Shown here: positions 34,497-41,800 of the stretch, one piece after another | Layout: each line of letters opens with the position of its first letter | Numbering within the stretch: position 1 is the stretch's first letter | NCBI GenBank assembly: GCA_031253995.1 | Contig: JAIRVG010000108.1 | Span: 42,940-106,939 of the forward strand | Length of the DNA: 64,000 bases | From: Paucimonas sp. | Lineage (GTDB): Bacteria; Pseudomonadota; Gammaproteobacteria; Pseudomonadales; Pseudomonadaceae | Reading direction: 5' to 3' | The notes under the pieces: generated by a model | What the model was told of the DNA's origin: nothing | Seen by the model: only the letters and a program-made list of their open reading frames with translations | Databases searched by the model: none | Made by a program: the position numbers and the translations under genes

Positions 34497-36812
34497 CTAG
34501 TTCTCTGCCGGACCGCGCAACGCGGCGACCTGCTCCGGGTCCGGGTCCCACGGCGGAATCTCGATATACGGCAGCGGCAGCAGGATGAAGCCCTCGAACC
34601 CAAAGTCCCCGGCGATAAAGAGCTTCACGGTGACGATGGCGAAGCGATGTGCCGAGGCGCCCGGGGTGAACACCCCCGTCTGCCGGTCGACGCTGCCGCC
34701 GCCAAGCAACACCTGCCACTCGCGGTCCAGTTCGGGTTTCTCGTCGCCCTGCAGGAATGCGCGCAACTGCAGCGTGTCATCACTGGCTCGGGTCGCGGTC
34801 ACGGTCAATACCAGGTCCTGGTGCAACAGCAGCACGTAGGCGGTCTGCGTCTGCATGGTGTCCATGTTGGTCACCTGCACCTTGTCGATCGAGAAGACCA
34901 GGTCGGGGTTGCGCGGGCCGGGAAAGTAGGTTTTATCGCCATCCGGCAAGCTGCTGGGCACGATGCGCCCACCGGGGTTGCCGAGCACCCCCCAGCCCAG
35001 TTCACCCTCGCTGCGGGTTCCCGCCCTCATTTCCCGGCCGTCCGGGTGCCCGGCGGTGTGCACCATCACCTGTGGGTTGACCGTGATTTCGCTCGCTACC
35101 ACCGTGACCAGGGCACTGCTGCTGTAGCCGTCGGTGGTGGCGGTCACCTTCACCCGCAGGTACGCTGCCGGCAACTCTTCGAACGTGGGCGCGGTATAGA
35201 CGCCGAAGGCACTGATCCTGCCGACCGGGCCGCTCTGGCCGGCCAGGTTCTCCACGCTCCATTTCGCCAGGCGTGTCGGCCAGGTGCGGAACTGTTGGGT
35301 CTCGGACGGCCCCATGACCCGCTCGAGCGGCTGCACATGAAAGCTCTCCGACCACGGCTGTATATGGCCGAACACTACCAGGTCACGAGGGAATTCGGCT
35401 TTCACGAACCCCAGGTCTTCACGACGGTGGAACAGCAAGCCGGTCATCTGGTCGAGGGCGATCACCCCCAGTTCAGCACCCAGGCGCGCGAACGCAGCAT
35501 CGACCTGCTTGATGAACTCACTTTTCAGGATGTGGCTGATCTCGTTCTTGAACTTCATCATGGCGTTGGGAATGTTGCCGTCGCTGGTGAGACGTAAATC
35601 GCAGATGTTCAAGGTGCCGCTGCTCACCTGCGGGAAGGATACCCGTCCAGTGCTGCTCTCCACGTCGACACGCAGGCTGCGCTTGAATTCGAACTCGGCT
35701 CGACACTTGACGGTCGTGCTGGCACCGCTATGGATCAGCAGGTAGGCATCCTGTTGATGAACACCACGCCAGTGCATCTCGATGACCTGGCCGGTGAAGC
35801 CCAGGTCGAAACTGCATTCGGCATTCTTCAGCGGTAACATGATCCTTTCGATGCGCACTTCGCGGAAAAACGTCGAGCCTTGCGAGAAGTTGAATGACCT
35901 CATCCCCCCCTCGGCCGCGCGCAGGTAATGGGTTTCCCCTGGCGGCTGGTCCTCGACCACCGCCGCGAAAGGAGGCCAACCAATGTCAACGAAACGCTCG
36001 CATGCCGGGGTGAACAGGCGTCGCATCACATAGTCCCGCCCCAGCAGCAGGGCGCAGGAATAGTCGCCTTCCAGCAGGAAGCGCAGGTCGCCGTCGGTGG
36101 GCGGCAGGGTGCCATTCTGCTCACCCTCCATCCTGATGAAGAACAGCACCGCGCCCCGCTCCGGATCACCAGGCTTGCCGTGGGTGCTGATCACGAAATC
36201 CGCCGGCTTGAGAAACGTCCCGTCGGGGACGCCCAGCTCGCCGAGGACGAAGAGCTTCTGGTCGTCGTCGAGCAACTCGAACTGCTTGCGGAAGTACTCG
36301 CCGCCCAGCCAGCGCTCCTCCTCGGTGGGGGCGAAGGTCAGGACGAAATCGCCGCCCTCCTTCAGGTCCAGCACCACCTGGCCGGCCGAATCGGCGACGC
36401 CAGGGTTCTGCATCAGCGCCAGTTTCATGTACAGCGAGCGGCCATCGAGGGCATCCACCGCGGCGATCTGGGTGACCCGCGAGCTGACACCGGAGACGTG
36501 TTCCAGCGACAGTTGCAGGCCGTCGACCACCTGCATGCGCAAGTGTGCCCGAGGGTCCCTGACCGTCGCGTTTTCGAAGCTCAGCCGCGGGCAGTCCAGG
36601 GTAAAGCCGTGGATATATTCGGCGGTCCGCGTCGAGGTGACGATCAGGTCGGTGAATGTCGGCAGGTAGCTGTTGCCGTCGGTGCGGTCGATGTAGGTCT
36701 GCAGCAGCAGGCTGTTGACCTTGTTGCGGTCCCAGGCCAGCAGGCCGCCCCAGCCAAAGGTGCGGGAGCCCCCCTGCAACCAGTCGATCAGGTCGGAATA
36801 GTCATTGGTCAT
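34497..36812 (-). CDS. P47/OrfX-like (TULIP) protein with Ig-like C-terminal region, paralogue 1 (771 aa)
   Basis: Collinear with the 779-residue product at 29886-32225. The N-terminal signature is TFGWGGLLAWDRNKVN (18-33) with YIDR (40-43). A shared block reads CPRLSFENATVRDPRAHLRM and FLKPADFVISTH ... VLFFIRMEGEQNGTLPP. An Ig-like unit follows (VGRISAFGVYTAPTFEELPA, VKVTATTDGYSSSALVTVV). The C-terminal unit ends in a Pro/Glu-rich tail. There is no signal peptide. ATG 36812 has GGAGGACA upstream; the longer frame to 36866 is not needed. It is monocistronic and divergent from the Cys-module gene at 36963, and may share lux-box site F with it. TULIP assignment by motif resemblance only. Confidence 0.55.
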   Translation of the reverse strand: MTNDYSDLIDWLQGGSRTFGWGGLLAWDRNKVNSLLLQTYIDRTDGNSYLPTFTDLIVTSTRTAEYIHGFTLDCPRLSFENATVRDPRAHLRMQVVDGLQLSLEHVSGVSSRVTQIAAVDALDGRSLYMKLALMQNPGVADSAGQVVLDLKEGGDFVLTFAPTEEERWLGGEYFRKQFELLDDDQKLFVLGELGVPDGTFLKPADFVISTHGKPGDPERGAVLFFIRMEGEQNGTLPPTDGDLRFLLEGDYSCALLLGRDYVMRRLFTPACERFVDIGWPPFAAVVEDQPPGETHYLRAAEGGMRSFNFSQGSTFFREVRIERIMLPLKNAECSFDLGFTGQVIEMHWRGVHQQDAYLLIHSGASTTVKCRAEFEFKRSLRVDVESSTGRVSFPQVSSGTLNICDLRLTSDGNIPNAMMKFKNEISHILKSEFIKQVDAAFARLGAELGVIALDQMTGLLFHRREDLGFVKAEFPRDLVVFGHIQPWSESFHVQPLERVMGPSETQQFRTWPTRLAKWSVENLAGQSGPVGRISAFGVYTAPTFEELPAAYLRVKVTATTDGYSSSALVTVVASEITVNPQVMVHTAGHPDGREMRAGTRSEGELGWGVLGNPGGRIVPSSLPDGDKTYFPGPRNPDLVFSIDKVQVTNMDTMQTQTAYVLLLHQDLVLTVTATRASDDTLQLRAFLQGDEKPELDREWQVLLGGGSVDRQTGVFTPGASAHRFAIVTVKLFIAGDFGFEGFILLPLPYIEIPPWDPDPEQVAALRGPAEN

Positions 36813-36870
36813 GGCGCGGTGTCCTCCGGAAGGATTCGCTTGAGTACAGCCGCGCCTGCCGGTCACCGCA

Positions 36871-36890
36871 ACCTAGCAGTTCTGCCAAGT
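36871..36890 (+). promoter_or_regulatory. Lux-box-like site F in a divergent promoter region
   Basis: ACCTA-GCAGTTCTGC-CAAGT, the least regular of the six but with the shared core GCAGTTCTGCCA (as in the complement of sites C and E). It is 72 bases before the lipoprotein gene at 36963 and 58 bases before the P47-like gene on the other strand. Confidence 0.6.
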
Positions 36891-36962
36891 AGGCAAGCCC
36901 TGCGGACGGGTATTAACTGGGACGAAACAGTCCCCCCGTCGCCGGACCGCAAGGAGCCCGCC

Positions 36963-37553
36963 ATGAAATTGCTTCACACCCTTCACCCGCCACTCGCCGG
37001 ACTTTCCGCCCTGCTGGTCGCCGCCCTGTTGTCGGCCTGTGCCCAGGCGCCAGCGTCTCGCGAGCCACGCGCACCGGCCACGGTGACCAAGCTCAATTGG
37101 TCCGCGTACATCAAGGAAAATGACCACGATTTCACGTGCGGGACCAACGAGGTCATGATCGGGCGCCACCACTGGGATGCAGAGGACAAGCCCACCCGAT
37201 ATCGCTGCGCCACTGTCTTCCAGTTCAAGGACATCACCATCTCCGATGTGCACAAGAGCGACAACATCAAGGAAAGCTCAGGCAAACGGTTCGTGTGTCC
37301 GCCCAACGAAATCATGGTCGGTCGCGGTCATGACGACGATGAACACGGCCCAACCTGGTACTACTGCGGCAAGCCCGGCAACGACTACTGGGGCAACCCG
37401 CTGAGCGTCGTGCCCTGGACCACATGGATCCGCGTCGATGATGAAGAAAAGCACGGCGAAGTCGAATGCCCGACGGACTCGGTCATGGTCGGTCGCTGGC
37501 ATATCGATGACGAAACGGGCCCGACCGAGTACCTCTGCGCCCGGGTGTATTGA
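36963..37553 (+). CDS. Lipoprotein with three 24-residue Cys-bracketed repeats
   Basis: A 196-residue protein with a lipoprotein signal (lipobox LLSAC, Cys26), so probably membrane-anchored in the periplasm or outer membrane. The mature part has three copies of one module: Cys59-Cys82, Cys112-Cys135 and Cys169-Cys192, all 23 residues apart. The consensus is C-P-x4-(V/I)M-x-GR-x-H-x2-D-E-x-GPT-x-Y-x-C. The paired Cys probably form a disulfide in each module. I do not recognise the family. AAGGAG precedes ATG 36963. The next gene encodes three more copies, and the RHS gene 38857 follows; site F lies 72 bases upstream. Confidence 0.65.
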   Translation: MKLLHTLHPPLAGLSALLVAALLSACAQAPASREPRAPATVTKLNWSAYIKENDHDFTCGTNEVMIGRHHWDAEDKPTRYRCATVFQFKDITISDVHKSDNIKESSGKRFVCPPNEIMVGRGHDDDEHGPTWYYCGKPGNDYWGNPLSVVPWTTWIRVDDEEKHGEVECPTDSVMVGRWHIDDETGPTEYLCARVY

Positions 37554-37607
37554 TCGCGGAACGCACTTTCCATCGCACCCGAGCCCCACGACAAAAGGCA
37601 CTTGACC

Positions 37608-38816
37608 ATGAACATCACCCTCATCGGCGCGCTGTTGCTCGGCTTCGTCGCGCCAGTCTTCGCCCAGGCCCCGGTTCCGACCCAGGACCCGGCCCTGACC
37701 TCGGCTCCGGCTCTGGACCCAACCCCGGCCCCGGCTCCGACCTCGGACCCAACCCCGGCCTCGGCCCCGATCCCGGCTCCGGCTCCGACTCCGACTCCGA
37801 CCCCAGACCCAACTCCGGCCCCGGCCCCGGCTCCAGCTCCAGCTCCAGCTCCAGCTCCAGCTCCGACCCCGGCCCTGCTCCAGGAGCAGCTCGGCAACAT
37901 CAGCGTTCGCGACCAACACAACGCCCACTGCAACCTCGAGGTCGGTGCCGCCGGCAGCGGCCTGGATCGCCAGTACGAATTCAGGGCCGAGGGGTCGCCG
38001 TGCAAGGACCTCAACGACAAGGCCCGGAGAATCGCTTTCTACAGACTACCTTCGGCAACCCAGATCATTCTCACCGACAGTGCAACCTGCGATCTGTCGA
38101 GTGACCCGAAAGTGAACAAGTTCTGGATCAAGCTCAAGACGCTGAAGAAAACCACCGAGCCCCCCGAGTTCACCATGGCTTTTGCCTTTACCCACAACAA
38201 GGGTGATGTCCTGACCGAAGGCGTGCTACTGGTGGACAAATACATCGATGGCGACAGCGTCGATGCCCTGGACAAACTCTCCTGCGTGCGCGTGATCAAC
38301 TCCACCGCCAGAATTCCCAAGGCGGTCGCAGCCGTCCTTGTCGAGCTCGATGGGTGGGATCGGATAGATAGCGAGTACGACTCGGTGTTTCATTGCAAGA
38401 CCAACATGATGCTGGCCGGTCGCGCCCACTATTACGACGAAAGAGAGCCGACCGACTACCTCTGCGCGAGCGCCAGCCAGAACTCCGAGCCGGTCACCCT
38501 GAAGAACCACTACGAGCCCCCGGCCCATGTCGAGCAAGATACTCACTTCATCTGCCCGATGGATACCGTGATGACCGGCCGCGAACACGACGGTGATCAC
38601 AAGGGTGACACCCGCTACACCTGCGCCGAAGCCTACGCCGCCGACGGTACCCGCCTGTTGGTGAAGCCGGACCCTTGGAGCGACGCGATGCGGGAGTCAT
38701 CCCACATGTTCCAGTGCCCGAACAACAAGGTGCTAATCGGGCGCCGTCACTATGGCGACGAGAACGGCGAAAGCCATTACCGCTGCGGCACCCTGTACCG
38801 CATGCCGCCGCAGTGA
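37608..38816 (+). CDS. Exported protein with Pro/Ala-rich linker and three Cys-bracketed repeats
   Basis: A 402-residue protein. A signal peptide (MNITLIGALLLGFVAPVFAQA) leads into about 65 residues of Pro-Ala-Thr low complexity, encoded by GCTCCA/GCTCCG hexamer runs. A middle domain of about 160 residues with four Cys is unrecognised. The C-terminus has three modules (FHCKTNMMLAGRAH..., FICPMDTVMTGREH..., FQCPNNKVLIGRRH...), each with Cys 23 residues apart and the same G8, R9, H11, Y21 spacing as in the upstream lipoprotein. ATG 37608 is used; an in-frame TTG lies 6 bases earlier. It follows the lipoprotein by 54 bases and precedes the RHS gene by 40. Confidence 0.65.
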   Translation: MNITLIGALLLGFVAPVFAQAPVPTQDPALTSAPALDPTPAPAPTSDPTPASAPIPAPAPTPTPTPDPTPAPAPAPAPAPAPAPAPTPALLQEQLGNISVRDQHNAHCNLEVGAAGSGLDRQYEFRAEGSPCKDLNDKARRIAFYRLPSATQIILTDSATCDLSSDPKVNKFWIKLKTLKKTTEPPEFTMAFAFTHNKGDVLTEGVLLVDKYIDGDSVDALDKLSCVRVINSTARIPKAVAAVLVELDGWDRIDSEYDSVFHCKTNMMLAGRAHYYDEREPTDYLCASASQNSEPVTLKNHYEPPAHVEQDTHFICPMDTVMTGREHDGDHKGDTRYTCAEAYAADGTRLLVKPDPWSDAMRESSHMFQCPNNKVLIGRRHYGDENGESHYRCGTLYRMPPQ

Positions 38817-38856
38817 GCCACGCCTGCCACTTTCACCTTGACGAGGGGTCCAGGAC

Positions 38857-41800
38857 ATGACCACCAACAGCAACGTCAACTCCAACGCGTTCAACTATCC
38901 GGTGAAGGGCAGCGTCGACGACCGCACCGGCCAGTACGTCGTTTCCATCGAACTGCCCGAACTGCTGTCCAACTCCCTCAACGGCCCCGACCTGCCGATC
39001 AGTCTCGACTACAGCCCGCTCAACCTCGACGACAGCGGCTACGGCATCGGCTGGACCCTGCGCCTGAGCCAGTACCACGTTGCCACCAGCATGCTCACGC
39101 TGGTCACCGGCGACTCGTACAAGGTCACCGGCACCGACACCGATGGCCAGCCGGTGCTCAAGGAGCAGAAGATCGACGGCTTCCGCTTGCTCGACGACGG
39201 CAACGACACCTGGCGCATCGTCCACCGCAGCGGCCTGGTCGAGGTACTCAAGGCCGGCGGCATCCAGGACAAGCGCATCGCCGTGCCGCACCGCATCTAC
39301 GCCCCTACCGGGCACAGCATCGAACTGACCTGGGCCTCGTTCAACGGCGGCGAACGCCTGGCCAGCGTCCGCGATGCCAGCGGTGACCTGCTGCGCATCC
39401 AGCGCGCCGACCACGAGGTCAAGCTGCTGCTGCCGCCCTTCGACGACAAGCCGCTGACCCGCTACCTGATGAAACTCACCGGCAGCCGGGTGATGGAAAT
39501 CGTGCTGCCGGTGGAGGAGCAGGCGTCGTGGCGCTTCACCTATGCACCGATCCGCGATCGCATCTGCATCACCTCGCTGAAGACCCCGCAGGGCGCCCAC
39601 GAGACCATCGAATACCTGGACGAGGGGCACCGGTTCCCGGGGCTGACGCCACCGCCGAACCTGCCGCGGGTCACCCGTCACCTGATCAGCCCGGGGCACG
39701 ACAAGGCGACCATGGAGACCCGTTACGAGTACTCGAACGAAAACTTCCTCGGCAACGGCGCCAATATCAGCTGGGAGAACAACGGCCTCGACCAGCTGTA
39801 CAACGTCACCCACACCTACGAGTACGACACTACCGCCAGGCACATGCTCGACGGCCAGGTGCTGCGCACCGTGAAGCGCCTCTACAACCGCTTCCACCTG
39901 CTCACCGAGGAGACCATCACCCAGGGCCAGTGCATCAAGAAAACCATCAACACCTATCACGACGAGGACGTGCAGTTCGACCAGCAACCGGCCAATTTCC
40001 AGTCGCCCCATACCGTGGAAAACCGCTGGGAGATGGCCAACGACGCAACCAAGGTGCGCAGCGAAACCGCCACCACCGAATTCGACCGACACGGCAACCT
40101 GGTCCTGGAGATCAAGGCCAACGGCATCAGCAAGCGCACCACCTACTACGACAAGGACGGCGAGGACGGCTGCCCGCCCGACCCCCTCGGTTTCGTCCGC
40201 TGCATCAAGGAAACCGTGGTCACCCCACCGGCGGATGCCCTCGGCGATGCACCGGTGGTGATCACTCGCTACCGCTACAAGACCCTGCAACCCCTGGACG
40301 GCACGCCGGTCGGCGAATCGCTGACGGTGTGCGAGGACTTTCTCTACGAGAAGCGCGGCGACACCGAGAGCCTGGTGCACCACAACCTGCACCAGCGCTA
40401 CGAGACGCCGGACAACCCGTACCTGCACGGTCGCCTCTTGCAGACGGTGAGCGAGCTCAACGGCACCTCCTCGACCATCGACTACGTCTGGGGCACCGCA
40501 CGCAACAAGCTGCTCGACCAGGACAGCCTGCACTGCGAGGAGACCTTCAACGGCTTCGACGGCATCAGCAAGACCATGGCCGTGGAGCAATCGCTGCTGC
40601 ATGGCGAGCCCCTGCTCGGCCATGACGACAACGGTGTACAGGTGCTCCATGAATATGACGGCCTGCACCGCCTGGTGCGGCAAACCGTGGCGCCGGAGAC
40701 CGAGTTCGTCGCCAGTCGCACCACCGCCTATCAACTGGTCGCCAGCGATGGCCAGCACGCCAGCGAGACCCTGACCACGGTCAAGGGCCTGCAGACCCGC
40801 AACAGCTACGACGGTGTCGGCCACCTGGTGCTCACCGAGTGCAAGCAAGGCGACGACTGGCGAGCGATCTACAGCGCCGTGTACGACGGCATGGCGCAGT
40901 TGAGCCAGGACACCCGCCACGACTGGATCGACACCCAGGACACCGAGACAGGCGAAACCATCACCCAGGAAATAACCCGGACCACTACTTACCAGTACGA
41001 CGACTGGGGCCAGCGCTGCCGCGCCACCGGGCCGGACGGGGTCAGCCAGGTCAGCGAGTTCACCCCCTTCGGCGAAGGCGGCGACCTGCGCCGCAACTGG
41101 CGAGAAAACGCCGAGACACCGGCGGTTGCCAGCCAGATGACCATCACCCAGTCCAACCGCTTCGACAAGCCCGACTGGATCGAGCGCCGCGACCACGAGG
41201 ACAAGCTGGTCGGCCGCCATGTGTACACCTACGACGGCCAGGCCCGCTGCATCCGCGACGACGAGGAACTCGCCGCGGAAACCCGTAGCACCCACTACGA
41301 GTACGACATCCGCGGCCGTGTCACCCGTACCCGCCTGCCCGACCAGACCCTGGTAGCACGCACCTTCGCCGCGCACAGCACCGGCGACCTGGCCACCGCC
41401 ATCAAGGTCAGCCCCGGCGACAACCAGGAAGCCGAGCTGCTGGTCGGCGAGCGCACCTTCGATGGCCTGCAACGCCTCACCAGCCTCACCGTCGGACCAC
41501 GGGCCGAAACCTACGAATACGACGGCCAGCAGACCCGGGTGAGCAAGCGCACCACCCCGGCGAATAAAATCATCGAGTACTTCTACGAAGCCGACCTCAG
41601 CAACCAACCGAAGCAGATCGTCGCCCCCGACAGCACCTCGACCTTCGGCTTCGACAAGGACGATGGCGGCATCAAGGGTGCCAGCAACGACGCCGGCACG
41701 CGCGAATACACCTACGACGCCCTGGGTCACCTTCAACTGGAGCGCTGGATCGATGCGGACAACAGCATCCATGAAACCCGCTACGAGTGCTCGCTGCTCG

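Noticed and set aside
35928..37553. 541-codon frame that would make the Cys-module lipoprotein a C-terminal domain of a larger protein
   Set aside because: The upstream part is antisense to the P47-like gene; ATG 36963 has AAGGAG and starts a proper lipoprotein signal.
37278..38020. Gly/Arg/Ser-rich minus-strand frames opposite the Pro-rich stalk
   Set aside because: Direct consequence of the hexamer repeat read in antisense.
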